In this document: positions 43,234-51,149 of the stretch, piece by piece | Position numbering within the stretch: the first letter of the stretch is position 1 | Layout: each line of letters begins with the position of its first letter | Source: Nocardia flavorosea NBRC 108225 | GTDB lineage: Bacteria > Actinomycetota > Actinomycetes > Mycobacteriales > Mycobacteriaceae | Length of the DNA: 64,000 nt | Direction of reading: 5' to 3' | Assembly (NCBI RefSeq): GCF_001613385.1 | Contig: NZ_BDCG01000002.1 | Span: 372,001 to 436,000, forward strand | The notes under the pieces: model-generated | The model's input: only the letters and a program-made list of their open reading frames with translations | Told to the model about the DNA's origin: nothing | The model's database searches: none | Made by a program: the position numbers and the translations under genes

Positions 43234-44109
43234 ATGGGGAAGATCCCGACCACCATCCCGCGCCGCCAGCTCGGCCGCCGACTCCGCGATATGCGACAGG
43301 AAGCGGGAATATCGATCCAGGACGCCGCCAGGCTCATCGAGCGGGGAGCCGGCACCCTGCAACGACTGGAAAAGGGCGAGGCCAACCGCATCCGGATGCT
43401 CGATATCCAGGCGCTCTGCCAGATCTACGACCGGATGGACGAGCTTCCCGGGCTACTGGAGCTGGCGAAGGTGGCCGCAAGCAAAGACGGCGAGCAAGGG
43501 CTGTGGTGGAACGAGTACAGCGACGCCATCCGGGATGACTTCGAGCTGTACGTCAGGTTGGAGGCATCGGCATCGAAGCTGACCGTGTATCAATCGGAGA
43601 TCATCCCCGGTCTGGTCCAAACTGCCGACTACGCGAGGACATTGGGCGCTCGATACTTCTCGGATACCTCGTCGAGAGAGATCGAGCAGGTTGTGACCGT
43701 GCGGCTGAACAGGCAGCGGATAATCACCCGACGTCGCAACCCGGTCGAGGTAGACCTACTGCTGGATGAGAACGCTCTCCGCCGAGTCGTCGGCGGCCCG
43801 AAGGTCATGGCAGCGGCGCTGCGCCGTCTCGCGGATTTGCCCGCCAATGTGACCATCCGAGTGTTGCCCTTCTCCGCCGGATTCCCACTCGGGGTCGCCT
43901 GCGGCCCCTTCGTTGTCCTCGACTTCGATCGCGCGACCGGCGAGCCTCCCACCGTGTACGTGGAGGGGTATCGGGGCAACTTGTACTACGACCGCGCCGA
44001 AGCTGTTGCCCAGTACCGGGACACATTCCGAACGCTCCAAGCGGTAGCGTCGTCTCCAGCAGACAGTAAACAGATGCTTCGGCGGCTAGCTAGGGAGTAC
44101 GAGCGGTGA
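43234..44109 (+). CDS. XRE regulator with DUF5753 (Scr1/BldB-type partner)
   Basis: A 291-residue regulator with an N-terminal helix-turn-helix (RRQLGRRLRDMRQEAGISIQDAARLIERGAGTLQRLEKG, about 10-50) and the DUF5753 domain (YQSEIIPGLVQTADYARTL, LLLDENALRRVVGG, VRVLPFSAG-type ITIRVLP region, YVEGYRGNLYYDR). These pair with DUF397 proteins and control development or secondary metabolism in actinobacteria. GGGGGAAC precedes the ATG. The stop overlaps the DUF397 GTG by four bases. Confidence 0.93.
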   Translation: MGKIPTTIPRRQLGRRLRDMRQEAGISIQDAARLIERGAGTLQRLEKGEANRIRMLDIQALCQIYDRMDELPGLLELAKVAASKDGEQGLWWNEYSDAIRDDFELYVRLEASASKLTVYQSEIIPGLVQTADYARTLGARYFSDTSSREIEQVVTVRLNRQRIITRRRNPVEVDLLLDENALRRVVGGPKVMAAALRRLADLPANVTIRVLPFSAGFPLGVACGPFVVLDFDRATGEPPTVYVEGYRGNLYYDRAEAVAQYRDTFRTLQAVASSPADSKQMLRRLAREYER

Positions 44110-44312
44110 ACGGTGACCTATCCGGGGCGGAGTGGTTCAAATCGAGCCACAGCGGCGGAACCAACGAGTGTGTAGAAATCGCGCACCTCGACAGCGACAT
44201 GGTCGGTGTCCGCGACTCCAAGAATCCGACCGGGCCGGTACTGGTCTTCACCCCTGGCCAGTGGGACGCATTCCTGACCAGCGCCGCCAACAGCGAGTTC
44301 GATCGACCGTAG
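44106..44312 (+). CDS. DUF397 protein, partner of the XRE regulator
   Basis: A 68-residue protein with W-F-K-S-S-H-S-x-G-x-x-x-x-C-V-E at residues 10-24, V-G-V-R-D-S-K-N-P and W-D-A-F-L, the full DUF397 pattern. The GTG at 44106 overlaps the XRE stop (GTGA). Such pairs act like a two-protein switch in which the small protein modulates the regulator. Confidence 0.93.
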   Translation: MNGDLSGAEWFKSSHSGGTNECVEIAHLDSDMVGVRDSKNPTGPVLVFTPGQWDAFLTSAANSEFDRP

Positions 44313-44643
44313 TGAGCGCAGGCGCGACAACGCTCCGGTCCCGCAGGGTCTCAGAACTCGCGGCCGGGTCTCGGACCGGACGCTGCCGTCGGACCAGATC
44401 CGCTGGTGGGCATGACTCCCTGCGGACGGTGTGAGCTACCGCCTCCAATCCGGCGGCGGCGCGCCTGCCGATCGACTCCGACGCTGCGGACCGGGAACAA
44501 TCGGTGGCCGCCGCGCTCGAAAGGAGCGCCGCGGCGCCTGTTCCCTACTGGAGCCGGAACCAACACTCCCGAGTGACGCAACGTGGGATGTTGTGAAACA
44601 ACTTCCAGATAAGCCGGGCGACGACCGCCCTGCGTAATCGGGC
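44313..44643. other. Gene-free stretch before the decayed MerR locus
   Basis: Open frames here have no recognisable domain or ribosome binding site. The right end leads into the MerR-type promoter at 44644. Confidence 0.5.
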
Positions 44644-44674
44644 TTGCATCCTGTACCGGGGTACAGGCTTACCG
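44644..44674 (+). promoter_or_regulatory. MerR-type operator-promoter
   Basis: TTGCAT (-35), a 19-base spacer and TTACCG (-10). The spacer starts with the perfect 18-base palindrome CCTGTACC-GG-GGTACAGG (44650-44667). The over-long 19-base spacing with a centred palindrome is the hallmark of MerR-family activated promoters. The downstream genes are decayed but the site is intact. Confidence 0.75.
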
Positions 44675-44681
44675 TCGAGAT

Positions 44682-45067
44682 ATGACGACCTCCCCAACAC
44701 CCGGCGCATCGGTTCCGGACGCATGCACATTGCCGACCGCGGACAGCCGGTCCGGGTGGCCGAGTTCGACCGGTTCTTCGCCGACGCGGTCCGTGATATG
44801 CGGCGGCCGGGCCGGCAACGACTAAAACGCGTATTCGCCGCCGACGCGGAACCGGTGGCCCGGGATCTGGCGGCGCGGGAGTCGGGCTGCTGCTCTTTCT
44901 TCACCTTCGACTTCGATACCGGCGCGGAAGGCTCGTTGATGACGGTGTCTGTTCCCAGCGCCTATACCGAGGTTCTCGATGCCTTGGCCGCTCGGGTGCG
45001 GGTCGCCATCGGTAGCGCACAGTCGGCGGGCTGCGGACCGGCGCACTCGCAGCCGCGGCCGGGGTGA
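44682..45067 (+). pseudogene. Frameshifted small CCSF-type protein upstream of merR
   Basis: The ATG frame reads MTTSPTPGASVPDACTLPTAD and then becomes meaningless. A different frame continues with PVRVAEFDRFFADAVRD, RFxADAEPVARDLAARESGCCSFF and VSVPSAYTEVLDALAARV, which together resemble a small actinobacterial protein found upstream of MerR genes in metal clusters. The switch occurs near 44745, implying a one-base indel. The CTLPT and CCSFF motifs (a possible metal-binding Cys pair) lie in different frames, so no full product is made. Confidence 0.65.
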
Positions 45068-45410
45068 ACACCCAGACCCTGCGTTACTACGAACATCGCG
45101 GCCGACGGGCCGAGCCGGACCGCCCCTTGGCCGGCACCGCCGGTACGCGCAGGCGGGGTGTTGTGGTGATCGAGGCCACCCAGCTTCTCGGGTTCACCCT
45201 CGACGAGGTGGCCGGCCTCCTCGCAGCCCCCCAGTTCCGTGGCCTTTGCCCCGCGGCCGGGTTGCGGGCCCATGCCACGGCGAAAACCGGAAGAGCTCGA
45301 CGCGGGCTCGCAGAGCCGACCGCGGCGCGCACTACCTTGCGCGCTCCGCTGGCCGACGGAGGCAACGACCTGCCGACCGGTACGCCGCCCGGCGGCGTAC
45401 GACCCCGGCC
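45031..45410 (+). pseudogene. Decayed merR-family regulator
   Basis: The frame reads RTGALAAAAGVNTQTLRYYE, a MerR helix-turn-helix start, and later IEATQLLGFTLDEVAGLL. The expected start codon is CTG (45031) and the segment between 45130 and 45155 is in another frame (HRRYAQAG). A further frame change follows near 45285 (EELDAGSQ). At least three indels and a lost start mean no functional regulator. The intact operator lies 360 bases upstream. Confidence 0.75.
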
Positions 45411-45453
45411 ACACCGGCCCGGCAGCCGGCTGCGACGACTGAAGGTTCACCAT

Positions 45454-45469
45454 TTTCTGAATACAGAAA
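45454..45469. promoter_or_regulatory. Inverted repeat, putative ArsR operator
   Basis: TTTCTG-AATA-CAGAAA is a perfect 16-base inverted repeat 19 bases upstream of the arsR start and overlaps an AT-rich promoter-like region. Confidence 0.6.
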
Positions 45470-45488
45470 TTGATGTACCGTTTGCGTC

Positions 45489-45818
45489 GTGGAGACCGCT
45501 GTACACACCGACGCCCTGGCCCGGTTCGGGCATGCACTGTCCGATCCGACCCGCACCCGAATCCTGTTGAGCCTGCGCCGAGGCCCCGGTTACCCGTCCG
45601 AGCTGGCCGAGCAGATAGGGGTGACCCGGCAGATCCTGTCCAACCATCTCGCCTGCCTGCGCGGCTGCGGACTGGTGGTCGCGGTGCCCGAAGGCCGGCG
45701 CTCCCGCTACGAACTCGCCGATCCCCGGATCGCCGCGGCACTGGAGGACCTCCTCGGGCTGGTGCTGGCGGTGGACCCTGCATGCTGCCCGGACGCCGCG
45801 ATCGAAGGCTGCTGCTGA
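45489..45818 (+). CDS. ArsR/SmtB-family metalloregulator
   Basis: A 109-residue repressor with the winged helix-turn-helix LSDPTRTRILLSLRRGPGYPSELAEQIGVTRQILSNHLACLR. Cysteines at the end (DPACCPDAAIEGCC), plus one in the recognition helix region (ACLRGCG), can bind a soft metal as in CmtR-type sensors. It starts at GTG 45489. The stop and the start of the transporter share one base (TGATG), so the pair is co-translated. Confidence 0.93.
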   Translation: METAVHTDALARFGHALSDPTRTRILLSLRRGPGYPSELAEQIGVTRQILSNHLACLRGCGLVVAVPEGRRSRYELADPRIAAALEDLLGLVLAVDPACCPDAAIEGCC

Positions 45819-46516
45819 TGGGCTCGCAGGAAACGGCGATACCGGCCGTGGGCGTGGACACCGGCCGTCGTGTGGTGCTGGCGCGGCGGATCCGCTGGTT
45901 CGTCGCCGCAACCATCACCTACAACATCATCGAGGCGGTCATCGCCTTGACCGAGGGTGCCCGGGTGTCGTCGACCGCGTTGATCGGGTTCGGTTTGGAC
46001 TCGGTGATCGAGGTGTCGTCGGCGGCGGCGGTGGCGTGGCAGTTCGCCGGCCGCGATCCCGCAAAGCGGGAGAAGGTCGCGCTGCGGATCATCGCGTTCT
46101 CCTTCTTCGTTCTGGCCCTCTACGTCACCGTCGACTCCCTCCGCGCCTTGTTCGGCGTCGGCGAAGCCCGGCATTCGACGATCGGTATCGTCCTGGCCGC
46201 GGTGAGCCTGGTGATCATGCCGGTGCTGTCGGCCGCACAGCGCCGCGCCGGCCGTGAACTCGGATCCGCCTCCGCGGTATCGGATTCGAAACAGACCCTG
46301 CTGTGTACCTATCTCTCGGCGGTGCTGTTGACCGGACTGCTGCTCAACAGCCTGTTCGGGTGGGCATGGGCCGACCCGCTCGCCGCCCTGATCATCGCCG
46401 CCATCGCGGTCCGCGAAGGCATCGAGGCCTGGCGCGGCGAGGCCTGCTGCCCCCGCCCCGCCGAACTCACCGAAAACACCACCAGCGAGAGCCACGACTG
46501 CGACTGCTGCGATTGA
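45818..46516 (+). CDS. Cation diffusion facilitator-like metal transporter
   Basis: A 232-residue protein with about six membrane spans. The motif ITYNIIEAVIALTEG and SSTALIGFGLDSVIEVSSA carry the Asp/Glu metal-site residues of the cation efflux fold, and WADPLAALIIAAIAVREGIEAWRG follows. It ends with a Cys/His/Asp-rich tail (SESHDCDCCD) and an inner CC pair. It lies directly after arsR and likely exports the metal sensed by that regulator (zinc, cadmium, cobalt or similar). Confidence 0.88.
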   Translation: MGSQETAIPAVGVDTGRRVVLARRIRWFVAATITYNIIEAVIALTEGARVSSTALIGFGLDSVIEVSSAAAVAWQFAGRDPAKREKVALRIIAFSFFVLALYVTVDSLRALFGVGEARHSTIGIVLAAVSLVIMPVLSAAQRRAGRELGSASAVSDSKQTLLCTYLSAVLLTGLLLNSLFGWAWADPLAALIIAAIAVREGIEAWRGEACCPRPAELTENTTSESHDCDCCD

Positions 46517-46577
46517 ACCGCCCATACCGGAAGACCCCTGCTATGCCCCGGCCTGGACCGCTCCGACTGTGCTGTTG

Positions 46578-47006
46578 CTACTGGAAGAGGCCGACAGCGA
46601 ACGACATCCCCAGGAACAGCACGAGCTGATATGCGCTGTTGATCACCGTGAGCCCAACAGGTTTCTGCTCGAAGCCGTTGTGCTGCGCGAGCGTTGAGAG
46701 CGAGAAGCCCAACCACGCGACGAACCCGACGGCGAAGGCCAACCCGACCGAATCGCTGCCGAAGAAGCCGGACGCGATCGAGCAGGCCGCGGCGAGCGCC
46801 GGCGCGGTGACGACGATCGATGCCACCAGCACCACGAACGGGCGCTTGCCGACCCTCGCCGAATCTTCCTTGGTCACACCGGTCAGCTTCCGCCAGGTGC
46901 CGCCGACGAGGCCCCAGTCGCTGTACCAGATCCAGGCGATCGCCATGCCGACCATGCTCGCGACCGCGACCGCCGGCCAGCTGATACTCAGTTCCACGGG
47001 AGTCAC
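46578..47006 (-). CDS. DUF1761 membrane protein
   Basis: A 142-residue protein with four predicted membrane spans. The start PAVAVASMVGMAIAWIWYSDWGLVGGTWRKLTG and the end LINSAYQL-type LTVINSAYQLVLFLGMSFAVG match the DUF1761 pattern. Function is unknown. It is divergent from an HxlR regulator with a palindromic operator between, so it is probably the regulated target. The start is GTG 47006 or the GTG at 46997. Confidence 0.85.
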   Translation of the reverse strand: MTPVELSISWPAVAVASMVGMAIAWIWYSDWGLVGGTWRKLTGVTKEDSARVGKRPFVVLVASIVVTAPALAAACSIASGFFGSDSVGLAFAVGFVAWLGFSLSTLAQHNGFEQKPVGLTVINSAYQLVLFLGMSFAVGLFQ

Positions 47007-47029
47007 CTCTCCTCGGCGTCCACATTTAA

Positions 47030-47054
47030 GTTGATATAATCAACCACGGTTGAT
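47030..47054. promoter_or_regulatory. HxlR operator with three half-sites
   Basis: GTTGAT-ATA-ATCAAC is a perfect 15-base palindrome (47030-47044). A third copy of GTTGAT lies at 47049-47054. It sits between DUF1761 and the HxlR gene, 12 bases before the regulator start. Confidence 0.7.
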
Positions 47055-47066
47055 AAAGCCAATCAC

Positions 47067-47723
47067 GTGACCAAGAGTCCGCGCTCTTACGGACAGTTCT
47101 GCGCCCTCGCACGCTCCCTGGACGTCATCGGCGACCGGTGGACGCTACTCATCGTGCGCGAACTCCTCCCCGGCCCGATGCGCTACACCGAGCTGAAGAC
47201 TTCCCTCGCGGGAATCGCCACCAACCTGCTGTCCGAGCGGCTGAAGAACATGGAGGCGAACGGAATCGCCGAACGCCGCCTCGAGGGCTCGAGTGTCGTC
47301 TACGCCCTGACGCCGTGGGGGGCTGGGCTGCGAGACCCCATGGAAGCCCTCGGCCGATGGGGCGTACCGCTGCTGGCAACCGGCCAGGGCGACGATACTT
47401 TCCGGCCGCGCTGGCTGACCCTGGCACTGCCCGCCCTCCTCCGCGGTACGACTGCCTCCCCTCCAGTCGAGCTCGGCATCGAGACCGACGGCTTCCTGAT
47501 GGTCCTGAGGATCGACGAAAACGGTCCGCGCGCATTCGTGCCCGATCGGGATCCGGCCACGGTATTTACTGCCACTCCCGACGTGGTCGTCGCCCTGGCC
47601 GCTGGAACGATCAGCATCGAGCAGGCAGTCGCCGCCGGCGAGCTCCGGGGCGACTCGAACGTCTTCCGCACCGCGTTCTCGGGTGTTCGCGCGAACGTAA
47701 CTCCGCCGGTCGACGGCGACTGA
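47067..47723 (+). CDS. HxlR-family regulator with extra C-terminal domain
   Basis: A 218-residue regulator. The HxlR winged helix is CALARSLDVIGDRWTLLIVRELLPGPMRYTELKTSLAGIATNLLSERLKNMEA (about 12-65). The C-terminal half (about 110-210, LRGDSNVFRTAFSG) is an SCP2-like sterol-carrier-type extension known in longer HxlR proteins and may bind a lipid-like ligand. The GTG at 47067 is close to a palindromic operator. It is divergent from DUF1761. Confidence 0.9.
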   Translation: MTKSPRSYGQFCALARSLDVIGDRWTLLIVRELLPGPMRYTELKTSLAGIATNLLSERLKNMEANGIAERRLEGSSVVYALTPWGAGLRDPMEALGRWGVPLLATGQGDDTFRPRWLTLALPALLRGTTASPPVELGIETDGFLMVLRIDENGPRAFVPDRDPATVFTATPDVVVALAAGTISIEQAVAAGELRGDSNVFRTAFSGVRANVTPPVDGD

Positions 47724-47799
47724 CGAGACGTCGCGGCCGCCGATCACAGCCGACGGGTCCGGCTCGGCGCATCACCCGGCCGGGCCAGGCGACCGGGCG

Positions 47800-48198
47800 T
47801 CAACCGGCGAACTTCGCCATCGCCTGCGCAGTAACCGGAGTGAAGAGGTTGATCAGATTGCCGTCGGGATCGCGAAACAGCAAGGACCGGTTTCCCCACG
47901 GCATCGTGGTGGGCTCGTTGACGAAATCCTCGACTGTGTCCCGCAACCGCCGATATTCGGCGTCGACGTCGGGGACGAGGAATTCGATGATCGCGGTGTG
48001 GTTGTCGGCCGGGCGAGCGCTGCCGGTCCCGAACAGCGCCACGGTGCGGACGCTCCCGATGGCGAGGGTGCCGGCCGATGTGACGATCTCGGCGAACTCT
48101 GTTGTAGCCCAGTCGGCTTCGACACCGGTCACGTACTGGTAGAAGTCGACCATTCGCTGAATGTCATCGGTGATCACACGGGTCGAGACGAGTTTCAT
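47800..48198 (-). CDS. VOC-family (glyoxalase/bleomycin resistance-like) protein
   Basis: A 132-residue single vicinal oxygen chelate domain, MKLVSTRVITDDIQRMVDFYQYVTG at the start and WGNRSLLFRDPDGNLINLFTP at the end, the usual VOC signature (here His is replaced in the first strand by Thr/Arg). CAGGAG precedes the two adjacent ATGs at 48201 and 48198; I use the second. It is divergent from the MDMPI/DinB-type gene. Confidence 0.85.
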   Translation of the reverse strand: MKLVSTRVITDDIQRMVDFYQYVTGVEADWATTEFAEIVTSAGTLAIGSVRTVALFGTGSARPADNHTAIIEFLVPDVDAEYRRLRDTVEDFVNEPTTMPWGNRSLLFRDPDGNLINLFTPVTAQAMAKFAG

Positions 48199-48373
48199 CA
48201 TATGCTCCTGGCTCTGTCGATGCGGCGTATCGCCATCACCGGCAACGCTAGATTCGATAGAGGACAGCTCCGGTCCGGTATCGAATCCCACAGCGGACGA
48301 ACGACGATCTCGTATCGGGTGGGGCTCGAAAATCGGTGGCACAGTGAGGCCGGCAGCGGTTGACTGCGCAGTC

Positions 48374-49195
48374 ATGATCCCACTGGACGTTCGGCCGTTG
48401 TTCCCGCGTGAAAGGCAGATGTTGCTCGAGCTGCTCCGTTCGCTGGACCCGGCAGACTGGAAGAAGCCGACGGTGTGCCCCGGCTGGAGTGTGGCCGATG
48501 TGACCGCGCATATCGTCAACGATTACTTGCGGCGGATATCCGGCAGCCGAGACGGGCACGGTGGCGCGGTGTTCGCCGACGACGAAACCCTGCCGGCCTA
48601 TCTGTCGCGAGTGAACGGCGAGTTCGTTCATGCGATGCGCCAGTGCAGCCCTCGTGTGCTCACCGATCTGCTCGCACATCTGGGCCCCGAACTGGACCGT
48701 GTCTGGGCCGGAACAGCTGATCTCACCGGACCCGCACAGTTGAATGTTTCGTGGGCCGGGACCGGCACCAGCCCGGCTTGGCTCGATATCGCCCGCGACT
48801 ACACCGAGTTCTGGGTCCATCAGCAGCAGATCCGTGATGCGGCGTCCCGGCGAGGCACCGATGATGTCGCACTGATGCGACCGGTGCTCGTGACCTTTCT
48901 GCATGCGGCGCCCTGGGCGCTCCGTGATCGGATCCGGCCCGCCGGGACGGCGGTACATTTCGAGATCACCGGCCCGGCGGGTGGTGGCTGGTCGGTGGTG
49001 TCCGATGGCGAGGGCTGGGACCTGACGGCCGCGCAGCCCGGGAACCCCGCCGCGGTCGTACGTATGGACCAGGACTCCTTCTGGCGGCTGGCCAGTCGCG
49101 GAATCACAGTCGAGCAGGCACGTGGGCGCTCCGAACTGCGTGGCGACCCGGGGCTCACGGAGGCAGCAACAACCCTGCTCGCGGTGGTCGCCTGA
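48374..49195 (+). CDS. Maleylpyruvate isomerase-like (MDMPI/DinB fold) protein
   Basis: A 273-residue protein with the MDMPI N-terminal four-helix bundle (FPRERQMLLELLRSLDPADWKKPTVCPGWSVADVTAHIVND, with the typical C-P-G-W and H residues) and a C-terminal SCP2-like domain (WRLASRGITVEQARGRSELRGDPGL). Relatives use mycothiol as cofactor, consistent with an actinobacterium. The family label maleylpyruvate isomerase covers many unassigned members, so the reaction is uncertain. It starts at ATG 48374. Confidence 0.85.
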   Translation: MIPLDVRPLFPRERQMLLELLRSLDPADWKKPTVCPGWSVADVTAHIVNDYLRRISGSRDGHGGAVFADDETLPAYLSRVNGEFVHAMRQCSPRVLTDLLAHLGPELDRVWAGTADLTGPAQLNVSWAGTGTSPAWLDIARDYTEFWVHQQQIRDAASRRGTDDVALMRPVLVTFLHAAPWALRDRIRPAGTAVHFEITGPAGGGWSVVSDGEGWDLTAAQPGNPAAVVRMDQDSFWRLASRGITVEQARGRSELRGDPGLTEAATTLLAVVA

Positions 49196-49317
49196 ACCTC
49201 GGAGGCTTCGCCGGCGACACCCGGGGAGCCGGTGACGGTCGGCCCGGGTGGTCGGGCCGGACTACCAGCCGCAGGTCGCCTGGTGCCGCCGCGCAGTCCA
49301 CCGATCATCCTGGAATG

Positions 49318-49341
49318 GGTCCAGAAGTACATCAGTGGACC
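49318..49341. promoter_or_regulatory. Inverted repeat GGTCCA - TGGACC upstream of the YczE-like gene
   Basis: Six-base arms (49318-49323 and 49336-49341) with a 12-base spacer, and further TCCA/TGGA half-sites at 49297-49300 and 49311-49314. It may be a regulator site such as the MocR/GntR type that often accompanies YczE genes. Confidence 0.4.
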
Positions 49342-49377
49342 TGTACGAGCAGTCCGGTCGCCCGGCATGCTCATCAC

Positions 49378-50061
49378 ATGATCCGACGTCTCGTGGCACT
49401 GTTCGCCGGTCTCTGGTTGTACGGGTTCTCGATGGCCGTGATGATCCGTGCCGCAGTGGGTCTGGACCCGTGGGATGTGTTCCATCAAGGCGTGACAGAG
49501 CATGTCCCGATGAGTTTCGGGACGGTCACCATCGTGACCGGTGCCGTCGTCCTGCTGGCCTGGATACCGCTGCGGCAGCGGCCCGGGTTCGGCACGCTGA
49601 GCAATGTCGTCCTGGTCGGGGTATCGGTCGATATGGGGCTGTGGTTGCTGCCGGAGTGGGAATCGCTTCCGGTGCGGTTGAGCGCGATGATGCTCGCGGT
49701 GGTCCTCAATGCGCTGGCCAGTGTGTTGTATATCGGTGCGGGGCTCGGGCCCGAACCCCGCGACGGGTTGATGACCGGGTTGGTGCGCCGTACCGGCTTG
49801 TCCGTCCGTCTGGTGCGGACGACGATCGAGGTCACAGTGCTGGCCACGGGTTGGTTGCTCGGCGGGGGCGTGGGGCTCGGCACGGTGGTCTACGCCGTCG
49901 CGATCGGGCCGCTGATCCAGGCGATGATCCCATTGGTGAGTGGATGGTTGCCGGGTTTCGCGGCCACGGCACCGGAAAGGTCACCGGCCGAGGCGCGGGC
50001 AGCCGCACCCGAACCGGAAGGGCTGGGATATGACGACGCCGCAGTCCGGCCTGGTCCGTGA
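49378..50061 (+). CDS. YczE/YitT-like membrane protein
   Basis: A 227-residue protein with about six membrane spans. The segment MIRRLVALFAGLWLYGFSMAVMIRAAVGLDPWDVFHQG, then GTVTIVTGAVVLLAWIPLRQRPGFGTLSN and GLGPEPRDGLMTGL, match the YczE family. Function is unknown; these proteins often accompany MocR regulators. I chose the ATG at 49378 over 49315 because it starts at the membrane span. Confidence 0.8.
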   Translation: MIRRLVALFAGLWLYGFSMAVMIRAAVGLDPWDVFHQGVTEHVPMSFGTVTIVTGAVVLLAWIPLRQRPGFGTLSNVVLVGVSVDMGLWLLPEWESLPVRLSAMMLAVVLNALASVLYIGAGLGPEPRDGLMTGLVRRTGLSVRLVRTTIEVTVLATGWLLGGGVGLGTVVYAVAIGPLIQAMIPLVSGWLPGFAATAPERSPAEARAAAPEPEGLGYDDAAVRPGP

Positions 50062-50229
50062 GTTGTGTCGCCGCTCCGGTTCGGCGACCTCCGCCCCGGG
50101 AGAAGATTCACGGCCTGTCCGGCGGGTGGACCTTCTGCGCGGGTGCCATCCGGGAGTAAACTCGACATTCGCTGTTGGACCGCGCTGGGTGCTGCTGCCG
50201 GGGGAATCGAAACAACCAGGACGTCTCCC

Positions 50230-50946
50230 ATGGAAACCCGAACCGATGAGATAGCCGACGGAATCTACCGGTTTTCCACCTACGTTCCCGACGTGGGGCC
50301 CACCGGGTTCACCTTCAACCAGTTCTTCGTCGATGCCGAGGAACCGCTACTGTTCCACACCGGGATGCGAGCCCTGTTCCCCGCTGTGTCCGCGGCCGTA
50401 GCGAGGATCAGGCCGGTCGAGCAGTTGCGCTGGATCACCTTCGGTCATGTGGAAGCCGACGAATGCGGGGCCATGAACCTCTTCCTCGCGGCCGCCCCGC
50501 ACGCCGAGGTGGCCCACGGCGAGGTCGGTTGCCTGGTGTCGATCGACGATCTGGCCGACCGGCCGCCGCGACGGCTGGCCGATGGTGAGGTGATCGATCT
50601 GGGCGGACGCCGGGTCCGGCATCTGGACACTCCGCACGCACCGCACAACTGGGAGGCGCGAGTGCTGTATGAGGAAACCACCGGGGTGCTGTTCTGTGGC
50701 GACCTGATGACCCAACTCGGTGACGGCCCGGCACTCACCGAGACCGACCTCGTCGAGCCGGCCACGGTCGCCGAAGACGTCTTCCACGCGACCTCGATCG
50801 GCCCCGCCGTTCCCGCGGCACTGAATCGGCTCGCGGAGCTACAGCCCACCACACTGGCCGTGATGCACGGGTCCAGTTACACCGGCGACTGCGAGCGCGC
50901 GTTGCGCGATCTCGCGGCGATCTACCAGGAGCGGATCCCGCACTGA
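50230..50946 (+). CDS. Metallo-beta-lactamase-fold protein of the ODP (oxygen-binding diiron) type
   Basis: A 238-residue protein. The metal motif is H73-x-E-x-D-E-C-G in ITFGHVEADECGAMN, the flavodiiron-like form of the MBL H-x-E-x-D-x-x-x pattern. HLDTPHAPHNWEA follows and GVLFCGDLMTQLGDGP carries the bridging Asp. LAVMHGSSYTGD carries the last His. It lacks a flavodoxin domain, so it may be a stand-alone redox-sensing or oxygen-reducing protein. AGGA precedes the ATG. Confidence 0.8.
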   Translation: METRTDEIADGIYRFSTYVPDVGPTGFTFNQFFVDAEEPLLFHTGMRALFPAVSAAVARIRPVEQLRWITFGHVEADECGAMNLFLAAAPHAEVAHGEVGCLVSIDDLADRPPRRLADGEVIDLGGRRVRHLDTPHAPHNWEARVLYEETTGVLFCGDLMTQLGDGPALTETDLVEPATVAEDVFHATSIGPAVPAALNRLAELQPTTLAVMHGSSYTGDCERALRDLAAIYQERIPH

Positions 50947-51149
50947 GACGGCCCCGACCATCCACATCGGCGTCCTCACGTGCCACCGCAACCTCCACGC
51001 CAGGATCCGCCGGGCCGGGACTCTTGCCCGGCCGGGTCCGCTACCCCGCGTACCGCGTCACCCGGCCACCTCCGCGGTCGGACCTCGATACCGACCGACA
51101 CCCCCGCACCCCGCCCAGGAGGTGAATCCGGCCGGTCCGCTCCGGTCGG

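Noticed and set aside
44431..44637. A 68-codon plus-strand frame before the MerR promoter
   Set aside because: Arginine/proline-rich, no domain, no ribosome binding site.
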